A stretch of DNA of 53,955 nucleotides, from the NCBI GenBank assembly GCA_036269895.1, contig DATBDN010000052.1, positions 1 to 53,955 on the forward strand. Direction: 5' to 3'. The DNA comes from DATBDN01 sp036269895. Lineage in GTDB: Bacteria; Actinomycetota; Thermoleophilia; Solirubrobacterales; Thermoleophilaceae. The notes beneath the pieces were generated by a model. The model did not search any database and was not told the DNA's origin. It was given only the letters and a program-made list of their open reading frames with translations. Every line of letters begins with the position of its first letter. Positions within the stretch are counted from its first letter, which is position 1. This document shows, piece by piece, positions 22,704-30,474 of this stretch. A program made the position numbers and the translations under genes.

Positions 22704-24118
22704 TCGCCGTCCACGTCGGTAGGCAGATCGAGCGTGAAGGCGGTTCGGCCGGGCCGGGCGTTCAGCCGGATCTCGCCGTGCATCCGCTGCGCGAGCTCCT
22801 TTGCGATCGCAAGGCCGAGCCCGGCGCCGCCGTTCTGGGATTCGCCGGTGTAGAAGCGGTCGAACACCTGGGTGGCCGAGCCGCTGTCGATGCCCGGGCC
22901 CGTGTCGGCAACCGTGACCTTCGCGCTGCCGTTGCGGCGTGAAGCGGAGATCGTGACGTGGGTCCCGTCGGGCGTGTGTCGGATCGCGTTGTCCAGCAGG
23001 ATGCGCATGATCTGCGCCACCCGCTCGCGGTCGCACGTCACCTCGACGCCGCCCTCCGACATGCGCAGCTGAATGTCGGCGTCGCCGCGGCGTACGGCCG
23101 GGGTGAACTCGCTGGCGACCATGTCCGCCAGCTCGGAAAGGTCGACGCGGTCCTGCTCGAGCTCGAACGACCCGGCGTCGAGACGCGACAGGTCGAGCAG
23201 ATCCACGGCGAGCTTCTGCAGGCGGAAGATCTGACCGTGCATCGCCGACAGCAGCTCGGCGCGCGACTGCACGTCGAGGTCCTCGTCCTCCAACAGCTCG
23301 ATGAAGCCACCGAGAGAGAACAGCGGTGTGCGCAGCTCATGCGATGCGTTTGCGACGAATTCCTTGCGCGCACGGTCCACACGCGACAGCCGCTGCTGCA
23401 TGTCGTTGAAGGCCGAGGTCAGCTGACCGAGCTCGTCGCGCGACTTCACCGGAAGCGGTGAGATGAACTGGCCGGACGCCACGCGGCGGCTGGCCCGCTC
23501 CAGCCTGCGGACGCGCCGCCCGACGCGCCCGGCGACCAGGTACGAGCCGATGAACGCCATGAGGCCCGCGACCACGGCGGCCACGAGCAGCTGGCGGCCG
23601 ATCAGGTCGACCGTCTCCGTCACGCCGTCAAGCGAGCGCGAGTAGAGCGCCACCCACTCCGCGCGCTTCTTCGAGCCGATCGGGAGCGCCACCTGGGCGA
23701 CCGTCCCGCCGTTGAGCGTTCCGTAGCCGATCTGGGTCCGGTTCGTTCGCGCCGCCAAGTCGGAGAACACCGTCGTCTGGTCGACGTTGTTCGCCGCGGA
23801 GTCGCTCAGCGGGGTCGGCACGCGCGGTGGCTTGATGTGCGAGCGCGGGATGGTGAAGAGCGTCACGTGCGCATCCGACGTGTCGGCGATAGCGCGTACC
23901 AGCACGTCGAGGTGCTTCGGGCTGTAGGAGTTGCGGCGCTCGACCCTCTGCAGCGAGTCGACGGTGGCGAGCGCGACCCGCTTCAGGTCGTCGCGCTTCT
24001 GGGCACGCAGGTTCGATTCGAGCTGCGGCACGACGTAGAACCACACGCCGGTCATCGCGATCAGGGTGATCCCGCAGAAGACGAGCGCAAGCTTGTTCTT
24101 GAGCGACCGGAGCCGCAA
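22700..24118 (-). CDS. sensor histidine kinase
   Basis: The 472-residue kinase has an N-terminal membrane helix (LALVFCGITLIAMTGVWFYV), an extracellular sensor of about 140 residues, a second helix (LLVAAVVAGLMAFIGSYLVA), a HAMP domain and a HisKA domain with phospho-acceptor H260 in VANASHELRTPLFSLGG. The HATPase part has N-box LLDNAIRHTPDG, G1 VADTGPGID and G2 GGAGLGLAIAKELA. The TTG start at 24118 follows GGGGAGGA. It lies between the response regulator and HtrA, suggesting envelope-stress sensing. Confidence 0.93.
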   Translation of the reverse strand: MRLRSLKNKLALVFCGITLIAMTGVWFYVVPQLESNLRAQKRDDLKRVALATVDSLQRVERRNSYSPKHLDVLVRAIADTSDAHVTLFTIPRSHIKPPRVPTPLSDSAANNVDQTTVFSDLAARTNRTQIGYGTLNGGTVAQVALPIGSKKRAEWVALYSRSLDGVTETVDLIGRQLLVAAVVAGLMAFIGSYLVAGRVGRRVRRLERASRRVASGQFISPLPVKSRDELGQLTSAFNDMQQRLSRVDRARKEFVANASHELRTPLFSLGGFIELLEDEDLDVQSRAELLSAMHGQIFRLQKLAVDLLDLSRLDAGSFELEQDRVDLSELADMVASEFTPAVRRGDADIQLRMSEGGVEVTCDRERVAQIMRILLDNAIRHTPDGTHVTISASRRNGSAKVTVADTGPGIDSGSATQVFDRFYTGESQNGGAGLGLAIAKELAQRMHGEIRLNARPGRTAFTLDLPTDVDGE

Positions 24119-24128
24119 CCGTCCTCCC

Positions 24129-24836
24129 CTACGTCTCCTGGAAGCGATACCCCACGCGGCGTTCGGTCAAGATCAGCTCCGGGCTTGCCGGGTCGGCTTC
24201 GAGCTTCTCCCGTAGGTGGCGAATGTGCACGTCGATCGTGCGCTGGTCGCGGTACTCGGAGTCGCCGAGCACATGCTCGAGCAGCTCGACGCGCGTGAAA
24301 ACCCGACCCGGCTGGCGCGCAAGCGCGAAGAGGATCTCGAACTCGAAGAACGTGAGCTTGACCGGCTCGCCCCCGCGCTCAACCGAGCGCTTGGCCGGGT
24401 CGATCCGCAGTCCGTTGTGGACGAGCGGGTCGTCTGAGGCCTGATCGTCCGCCCCGCTCATACGGGCGCGCCGGAGAACGGCCTTGACGCGGCTGCGCAG
24501 CTCGCGCATCGAGCACGTCTTGATGATGTAGTCGTCGGCGCCCAGCTCGAGGCCGAGCACACGGTCGGCGATCTCCTCGGCCTTGGCGGTGAGCATGATG
24601 ATCGGCACGGAGCTCTGCGCCCGCACGCGCCGGCAGACCTCGAAGCCGTCGAGCTTCGGGAGCATCACGTCGAGCATCACGAGATCGAAGGGCTGCTTGT
24701 CGAACTCGTCGAGCGCCTGCTCGCCGTCGAGGGCGGGCACGACGTCGTAACCCTCACTCCGGAGAGTGCGGTCAAGCAGTTGCTGTACAGGTTGCTCGTC
24801 GTCTACGACGAGGATGCGTGGCGATGCGGTTGCCAT
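24129..24836 (-). CDS. OmpR/PhoB-family response regulator
   Basis: The receiver domain has acidic pocket VVDDE, phospho-acceptor D56 in LVMLDVMLPKLDGFEV and T/S switch IIMLTAKAEE. The C-terminal winged helix includes VKLTFFEFEILFALARQPGR, VFTRVELLEHV and RTIDVHIRHLREKLE. The strictly conserved Lys-Pro of receivers reads K106-T107-C108 here (YIIKTCSMREL), losing the proline that forms a cis bond. The start ATG 24836 has GGAGAG close by. It is the first gene of the RR-HK-HtrA operon, and TAGCAT upstream may be its -10. Confidence 0.94.
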   Translation of the reverse strand: MATASPRILVVDDEQPVQQLLDRTLRSEGYDVVPALDGEQALDEFDKQPFDLVMLDVMLPKLDGFEVCRRVRAQSSVPIIMLTAKAEEIADRVLGLELGADDYIIKTCSMRELRSRVKAVLRRARMSGADDQASDDPLVHNGLRIDPAKRSVERGGEPVKLTFFEFEILFALARQPGRVFTRVELLEHVLGDSEYRDQRTIDVHIRHLREKLEADPASPELILTERRVGYRFQET

Positions 24837-24885
24837 TTCTCTCCAACAGAAATGCTATTCGCCCCCCTAAGGTGCGCTGCCGCCC

Positions 24886-26643
24886 TTGATTGAGCCAAGG
24901 ATTTATCGCGCGGCCTTCATCCCGGCCATCTTCGCGCTGGTGATCGCGATGTTCTCGCTGGAGAGCCGCCCGCCGGCCGTGCCGCAGGCATTGGCGGCCG
25001 ACGTTCTGTTCGACGGGCATGTCGCATTGGCCGGCACGCAGCGCCTCGCGCAGGCGTTCCCGGACCGCCGGCCAGGCACGACCGGCGACCGTCAGGCGGC
25101 GGCCCAGGTCGCGACAAACCTGCGCAACCAGCACTTCGCGGTGGGCGTGGACCGCTTCCAGAGCGACGACAAGCAGCTCGTCAACGTGGTCGGGCGCCGC
25201 GTAGGGGAATCGCCACGCCAGCTGGTGGTCGTGGCTGCGCGCGACGCCGATCGCGTGCCGGATCTGGCGGGCAGCGCTGCTGACACCGCGTCACTCGTGG
25301 AGATCGCACGGACACTCGAGGGACGGGTCACGCAGAAGACACTCGTGTTGGCTTCGGTGGACGGCTCCACGATTGGCTCCGCCGGTGCACGAAGGCTTGC
25401 AGGGCAGCTCGCAGGATCAGGGCCGGTCGAGGCGATCGTCGTGCTCTCCGACACCGGCGTGGCCAACGCGCAGGGCACGCTTCTGATCCCCTGGAGCGAG
25501 ACGACGCTGCGCACCGGCCTGCGCCTGCAGCGGACCGTCGGCGAGTCGCTCCTCCAAGAGCTTCAGCGCGGCGGGGCCGGTCGCAGCGCGGGGACCGCCT
25601 CGCAGTTTGCGCGACTGGCATTCCCACTCGGGATCGGTGACCAGGCGCCGTTCATCGACCAGGGCTTCGACGCGCTGCGCGTGTCCGGCAGCGGGGAGCT
25701 GCCGCCGAAGGGGCAGCCGAAGCCGGACGCCGACCGGCTCGGCAGCATCGGCCGCGCAATTTTGCGCACGGTCTTCGCCTATGACGCCGCCGGCCCGGTC
25801 GCGGAGGCGCCCTCTTCGTTCCTGCTGATCGCGCAGAAGATGCTCCCACGCTGGTCGGTGGCGCTGCTCGTGCTGACGCTGCTGCTGCCGGTGATTGCCG
25901 CGTCGATCGACTCGTTCGCGCGCGTGCGGCGCCGGCACGAGCCCGTCGTGCCATGGCTGCGCTGGCTCGCCGCGGGGGCAGCCCCCTTCCTCGTGGCGCT
26001 GGCGCTGGCGGGTTTCCTGGTGCTGGTCGGCCAGGCGCCCGGCGCCCCACCGGTGCCGCTGCCGCCGAGCGCGCACGCGCTGGACGCGTCCGCCGGCGTG
26101 TCATTGGGTCTCTGCGCGTTGTTCTTCGTGTTGGCGTGGGTGTTCGTGCGCCCGCGGCTGGCGGGCAAGCTGCCGCCCTCCGACAGCCCTGGCGCGGGTG
26201 CTGCCCTGGCGCTGGTGCTCGCGGGCGTCTCGCTCGCCATCTGGGTCGTGAATCCGTACGCGGCGCTCGCGCTGCTGCCGGCCTTCCATCTCTGGCTGCT
26301 GGTCACGGCGTCCCCCGTGCCGCCGGCCCGGCCAGCCGGGCTCGGGCTGATCGCGGCCGGTCTGATCGTGCCGCTGGCGATCGCGCTCGCCATCATGGAG
26401 AGGCTCTCGCTCGGGCCTGTCGCCGCCCTCTGGTACGGCTTCCTGCTGGTCACCGGGCAGCACGTCGGCCTCTACACCGCGCTCGTCGGGGCGGTGCTGC
26501 TCACCTGCCTCGCGGCGGCGGTGAGGATCACGCTCGCGCGCCGGCCGCCCCCGCGCGAGCGGGAGGCCGTCTCGGTGCGCGGACCCGGGGGCTACGCCGG
26601 ACCTGGTTCGCTCGGCGGCACCGAGTCGGCGCTGCGGCGCTGA
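24886..26643 (+). CDS. M28-like peptidase fold membrane protein, metal ligands lost
   Basis: The first 290 residues follow the M28 aminopeptidase layout: QRLAQAFPDRRPGTTGDRQA, LVVVAARDADRV (usual GAHYDSV), AGSAADTASLVEIARTLEG (usual GANDNASG) and VLASVDGSTIGSAGARRLAG (usual DGEEqGLLGS). The His and Glu metal ligands are absent, so it is probably not a peptidase. The rest has about seven membrane helices. The TTG start at 24886 lies 12 nt after -10-like TAAGGT. It precedes a sortase gene by 22 bp, so both may act at the cell surface. Confidence 0.72.
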   Translation: MIEPRIYRAAFIPAIFALVIAMFSLESRPPAVPQALAADVLFDGHVALAGTQRLAQAFPDRRPGTTGDRQAAAQVATNLRNQHFAVGVDRFQSDDKQLVNVVGRRVGESPRQLVVVAARDADRVPDLAGSAADTASLVEIARTLEGRVTQKTLVLASVDGSTIGSAGARRLAGQLAGSGPVEAIVVLSDTGVANAQGTLLIPWSETTLRTGLRLQRTVGESLLQELQRGGAGRSAGTASQFARLAFPLGIGDQAPFIDQGFDALRVSGSGELPPKGQPKPDADRLGSIGRAILRTVFAYDAAGPVAEAPSSFLLIAQKMLPRWSVALLVLTLLLPVIAASIDSFARVRRRHEPVVPWLRWLAAGAAPFLVALALAGFLVLVGQAPGAPPVPLPPSAHALDASAGVSLGLCALFFVLAWVFVRPRLAGKLPPSDSPGAGAALALVLAGVSLAIWVVNPYAALALLPAFHLWLLVTASPVPPARPAGLGLIAAGLIVPLAIALAIMERLSLGPVAALWYGFLLVTGQHVGLYTALVGAVLLTCLAAAVRITLARRPPPREREAVSVRGPGGYAGPGSLGGTESALRR

Positions 26644-26651
26644 GCCGGTTG

Positions 26652-26657
26652 TACCGT
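26652..26657 (+). promoter_or_regulatory. putative -10 hexamer for sortase gene
   Basis: TACCGT ends 8 nt before the ATG at 26666; no ribosome site is visible. Confidence 0.45.
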
Positions 26658-26665
26658 GACCGCTG

Positions 26666-27352
26666 ATGCGGCGGGCACTCCGGGGACTCTCGAGCGTGCT
26701 GATCGCCACCGGCGTGCTGCTCGTGCTGGACGCCGTCCTGACTGTGGTCTGGCAAGAGCCGGTCACAGCCATCTACGCCCAGATCCACCAGGACCAGCTC
26801 GGCGGCGACCTGAACAAGCTCGACCAGGCGCCGCTGTCGCCGGCCGAACGCAGCGTGCTGAAGGTGCTGCACTCCGACCCGCAGCGCATCGCGTTCCTCG
26901 CGCGCTCGATGCGGCGGCGCGTGCACGACGGCCAGGCGATTGGCCGTATCCGGATCCCGCACATCCATGCGAACTTCGTGATGGTCGAGGGCACGGACGC
27001 GGCGTCTTTGCGGAAGGGCCCCGGCCACTACCCCGCGACCCCGTTCCCCGGAATGGCCGGAACCGTGGGGGTGGCCGGGCATCGCACCACCTACCTCGCC
27101 CCGTTCAACAAGCTCGACAAGCTGCGCAAGGGCGACGTCGTCCGGATCGAGATGCCCTACGCCGTCATCACCTATCGCGTGGAGGGGACGCGGATCGTCA
27201 AGCCAACCGCCGTCTGGGTGACCAGGCCCGTCGGCTATGACCGGCTCGTCATGACCGCCTGCCATCCGAAGTACAGCGCGGCGAAGCGCATCGTCGTGTT
27301 CGCGCGGCAGGTTCGCGCCATCGAGCGCGGGCTCAGTGCTCGTATCCGCTGA
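26666..27352 (+). CDS. sortase (class D/E type)
   Basis: The 228-residue protein has an N-terminal membrane anchor (VLIATGVLLVLDAVLTVVW) and a sortase domain: IGRIRIPHIHANFVMVEG, catalytic His in GTVGVAGHRTTYLAPFNKL, catalytic Cys in LVMTACHPKYSAAKRIVVFA with the following Arg. Sortases link surface proteins to peptidoglycan; actinobacterial class E enzymes use LAxTG-like signals. I see no protein with an LPxTG/LAxTG sorting tail in this window, so its substrate is elsewhere. Confidence 0.9.
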   Translation: MRRALRGLSSVLIATGVLLVLDAVLTVVWQEPVTAIYAQIHQDQLGGDLNKLDQAPLSPAERSVLKVLHSDPQRIAFLARSMRRRVHDGQAIGRIRIPHIHANFVMVEGTDAASLRKGPGHYPATPFPGMAGTVGVAGHRTTYLAPFNKLDKLRKGDVVRIEMPYAVITYRVEGTRIVKPTAVWVTRPVGYDRLVMTACHPKYSAAKRIVVFARQVRAIERGLSARIR

Positions 27353-28190
27353 GCTCGAGCGGCTCGCCGTGCAACGTCAACTCCAGGCCTGATCCTTCCG
27401 TGACCGTCCCGATCCACGTCACGTCGCCCGGGACGTCCGTGTCTGCCGGCGCGGTGAAGAGCAGCTCGTAGTCCTCGCCGGCGCTCGCCGCCAGCTTCGG
27501 ATCGTCCACGCCGTCCGCGAGCGGAAGCCGTTCCAGCTCGATGTCGACGTGGACCCCGCTGCTCTCGGCGACGTGGCGCGCGTCCGTCGCGATGCCGTCG
27601 CTCACGTCGATCATCGCGGTCACGCCTGCGCGCGCCAGAGCCGGGCCGATGTCGAAGCGCGCGTTCGGCCGCCGCGCGCGCTCGGACGAGTGGTCCGCCG
27701 CTCCACCGAGGGCACCGGTGACGCCGACGCGATCACCCGGACGGGCGCCGTTGCGGCCCACCACGGGATCGTCGTCTGCCGCCCAGCCGACGACAGTCAC
27801 GGCCAGGAAGAGCACAGGCGCGCTCGTCACGTCGCCGCCGGCGACGCTCACGCCGCTGCGATCTGCCAGCTGCTCCATCGACTCGGCCAGCTCGGCCAGC
27901 TGTGCCTGATCAGTTGCGTCCGGCACACCGAGCGCCACGTATGCCTCGCTGGGCGTGACGCCCATCGCCGCCAGGTCGGACAGCGCGGTCGCAAGCGCCT
28001 TGTGGCCGACATCCGCGTACGAGTGGGTGGTCAGGTCGAAGTGGACGCCTTCGACGACAGCGTCCACCGACACGATGGCGCGGTCGTCACCGCGAACCAC
28101 CGCCGCGTCGTCGCCCGAGCCGAGCTCGAGGCGGTCGCCTCGCTCGCCGAGGATGCGCTGAAACGTCTTGATCAGATCCAGCTCGCCCAC
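27333..28190 (-). CDS. thiL: thiamine-monophosphate kinase
   Basis: ThiL phosphorylates thiamine phosphate to the active cofactor thiamine diphosphate. The AIR synthase-like fold shows LGSGDDAAVVRGD near the start, SVDAVVEGVHFDL, ALATALSDLAAMGVTPSEAY, SVAGGDVTSAP, VGVTGALGGAADH and IDVSDGIATDARHVAESSG. The length of 285 residues is slightly short but complete. I chose GTG 28190 (VGELDLIKTFQRIL) since the longer frame overlaps the divergent gene. The gene converges with the sortase gene, overlapping by 20 bp. Confidence 0.92.
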   Translation of the reverse strand: MGELDLIKTFQRILGERGDRLELGSGDDAAVVRGDDRAIVSVDAVVEGVHFDLTTHSYADVGHKALATALSDLAAMGVTPSEAYVALGVPDATDQAQLAELAESMEQLADRSGVSVAGGDVTSAPVLFLAVTVVGWAADDDPVVGRNGARPGDRVGVTGALGGAADHSSERARRPNARFDIGPALARAGVTAMIDVSDGIATDARHVAESSGVHVDIELERLPLADGVDDPKLAASAGEDYELLFTAPADTDVPGDVTWIGTVTEGSGLELTLHGEPLELSGYEH

Positions 28191-28193
28191 GGT

Positions 28194-28199
28194 TACAGT
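28194..28199 (+). promoter_or_regulatory. putative -10 hexamer for flippase-like gene
   Basis: TACAGT ends 10 nt before GTG 28210. Only 19 bp separate this start from the divergent thiL start, so a leaderless transcript fits the space. Confidence 0.45.
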
Positions 28200-28209
28200 C
28201 TCGCGCGGG

Positions 28210-29313
28210 GTGGCGGATTCCAGCAGCACGGACCCAGAGCGGCCCCCTCTCCTTCACCGTGCCGGCGCCGCCGCCGCGAGCATCGGCTCGCTTGGCCAGG
28301 GGCGGCCGAAGCTGCGTGCGGCGATCCAGTGGGGACTGATCGCACTCGTCTTCGCGTGCCTTGCCCTGTTCCTGATCACGCAGTGGAACAAGCTGCCGAA
28401 CTACGACTGGCGCTTCCGCCCGGGCTGGCTGGTCGTGGCGTTCGCCCTGCTCGGGGTCTTCTACCTGCTGCAGCCGACCCTCTGGATCGTGATCCTCGGC
28501 GGCCTTGGCGAGCGCGCCGACGCGACGGAGCTGCGCGCGGCCTGGGCGAAGTCGTTGATCGCGCGCTACGTGCCGACCAGCGCGCTGATGGTGGTGGGCC
28601 GCGTTGTGCTCTCGGAGCGCGCGGGAATCACCGGCCGCGTCGCCCTCGCGAGCATCGTCTACGAGCTGGCGCTCGGCGTGAACGCGGCCGTGATCGGGGG
28701 CGCTTACTTCTTCATCAAGCTGCCCTCGCTCCAGCATCACGACATCCGCTACGCGGTGCTGCTGGTCGTGCCCATCGCGCTGATTGCGCTGCACCCGCGC
28801 ATCTTCAAGCCGGTGACCGACTGGGCGCTGGGGAAGCTGGGAAGGGAGCCGCTGCCCCAGGCGCTGCCGTACTCGCTGGTTTTGCTGCTCGTCCCCGCGT
28901 ACCTGATGGGCTGGCTTATGGTCGGCGCCGGGTTGTTCACCTTCGCGCTGGCGCTGCAACCGTTGCCGGTGGACAAGCTGCCTTACATCGCGACGGCGTA
29001 TCCGGTCGCGTTTGGCGTCAGCGTCCTCACCTTCATCCTGCCGAGCGGGCTCGGCACGCGTGACGCGACGCTGGCGACCGCGCTCGACGCGGTCTTGCCG
29101 CTGACGGTCGCGACAGCGATTGCGGTCGCGTTCCGCATCTTCCAAACCGCCGTCGAGCTGATGTTCGTCGGCCTGCTGGTCCTGCTCGCGCGCCTAAAGC
29201 GGGACGGCGATCGCGAGCATCCAGGCGCTGAGCGCCAGGGTGGCGAGCTGGAGCCGGCGGTCGCGGGAGATCGCGGCAAACGGGAGCAGCCAGAGGATGT
29301 ACCACGGGACTAG
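28210..29313 (+). CDS. UPF0104 / lysylphosphatidylglycerol synthase TM-region (flippase-like) protein
   Basis: The 367-residue protein has about eight membrane helices, for example WGLIALVFACLALFLIT, WLVVAFALLGVFYLLQPTLW and YSLVLLLVPAYLMGWLMVGA. It also has conserved-type segments WAKSLIARYVPTSALMVVGR and FILPSGLGTRDATLATALDA, which resemble the membrane half of MprF (PSGLGxRE). These proteins are thought to move or present lipids. The start is GTG 28210. The last ~40 residues are charged and lie antisense to the next gene, giving a 120-bp tail-to-tail overlap. Confidence 0.82.
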   Translation: MADSSSTDPERPPLLHRAGAAAASIGSLGQGRPKLRAAIQWGLIALVFACLALFLITQWNKLPNYDWRFRPGWLVVAFALLGVFYLLQPTLWIVILGGLGERADATELRAAWAKSLIARYVPTSALMVVGRVVLSERAGITGRVALASIVYELALGVNAAVIGGAYFFIKLPSLQHHDIRYAVLLVVPIALIALHPRIFKPVTDWALGKLGREPLPQALPYSLVLLLVPAYLMGWLMVGAGLFTFALALQPLPVDKLPYIATAYPVAFGVSVLTFILPSGLGTRDATLATALDAVLPLTVATAIAVAFRIFQTAVELMFVGLLVLLARLKRDGDREHPGAERQGGELEPAVAGDRGKREQPEDVPRD

Positions 29314-30474
29314 CCACGCGCTCGCGATCAGGATCGCGAAGGTGGCCCAGCCGATCGCGTCGAGGACATCGATCAGTCCGCGCCAAGCGCGCCAGAGCAG
29401 CCATAGGAAGACCGCCGCGAACGAAACCGCGAAGGCCACACGGACAGCATCTCGGTAGTCGAGGCGGTTGCCAGGCAGCAATGCTCCGAGCAGCTGCGCG
29501 GTCTTGTACGGGAAGCTGAAGCGCGAAGTCCGGTCCTGGTTGTCGCTGATGAGCGACAGCGCATCGAGCGCGTGGGTTCCGAACGCGATTACCCCGAGCA
29601 GCGCCAGGGCCACAAGCGTGGCGAGCGCCGGCCAGACGCGGCGGCGGATGTCGCCCACGACGAGGAACGGCACCACCAAACCCGCCGACGCCTTGATGCC
29701 CACCGCGAGCGTCGAGACGACAACGCCCGCCGTCTCGCGCGCACCTACCCAGAGCAGCACCCCGGCCATCGTCAGGAGCAGCGTCACAGCCTCGTTGTGA
29801 GCGCCCCCGACCACGTGGACGAGGACGAGCGGGTTCAAGCCGACTGCGAGCGCCGGCACGAGCGCGTCGCGGCCAAGGCGCCGGGCTACCTTCCAGGTCA
29901 GTGCCACCACTCCGAGCGACGACAGCGCCGCGACCACCTTGAGGATCCAGAAGGCTGCGGGGACGCCGAGCGGTGACAGCGGATACGTCAGCAGCGTGAA
30001 GACGGGGCCGTAGGCGGAGCTCGCGTCGATCGAGCCGGCGTGGACGAAGCCGGGATCGCCGGGGATGTCGAGCGGCGCGTGCGTGTACGGGTTCAGATGA
30101 TTCGCCACGCCGAGCCGCGCGTACGCGATGTACGAGAAGACGTCGTGCGACAGGAGCGGCGGCGCCAGCAGGAACAGGACGTGCATCGCGCCCACTGCGC
30201 CGAGCGCAAGGCGCGTGCCGATCCCAGCCGCGGCCCTCAACACCACGACGTAGAGGATCAGCGCCAGCCAGAGCGCGGCGTAGAACAGCGGCCCCGCCAG
30301 CGGGCCGTCAGCCGGGTGGACGCCGGCGAACCGCAGCGGCCCCAGCAGCCAGCCCGGCGAGCCGCCCGAGGTGGCCAGCACGATGTCCGACCCAGGAGCC
30401 GCGGGCAGCGCGGCCATGAGCGCGTAGAGCACGCACAGCGCTCCAAGCGCGACCTTTCCGGTTCGAGGGTTCAG
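29194..30474 (-). CDS. GT-C membrane glycosyltransferase (MptA/MptB-like mannosyltransferase)
   Basis: This polytopic protein has about ten helices. The loop LLSHDVFSYIAYARLGVANH continues to LNPYTHAPLDIPGDPG, the DxxSY..R....NPY pattern of polyprenol-phosphomannose-dependent enzymes MptA/B of actinobacteria. Such enzymes add mannose outside the membrane to lipoglycans. The first usual start is GTG 30432. The frame is open to CTG 30474, which overlaps the PBP stop as CTGA and adds NPRTGKVALGALCVLYALMA, completing the first helix, so I use it. Its donor and acceptor are inferred. Confidence 0.78.
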   Translation of the reverse strand: MNPRTGKVALGALCVLYALMAALPAAPGSDIVLATSGGSPGWLLGPLRFAGVHPADGPLAGPLFYAALWLALILYVVVLRAAAGIGTRLALGAVGAMHVLFLLAPPLLSHDVFSYIAYARLGVANHLNPYTHAPLDIPGDPGFVHAGSIDASSAYGPVFTLLTYPLSPLGVPAAFWILKVVAALSSLGVVALTWKVARRLGRDALVPALAVGLNPLVLVHVVGGAHNEAVTLLLTMAGVLLWVGARETAGVVVSTLAVGIKASAGLVVPFLVVGDIRRRVWPALATLVALALLGVIAFGTHALDALSLISDNQDRTSRFSFPYKTAQLLGALLPGNRLDYRDAVRVAFAVSFAAVFLWLLWRAWRGLIDVLDAIGWATFAILIASAWLVPWYILWLLPFAAISRDRRLQLATLALSAWMLAIAVPL

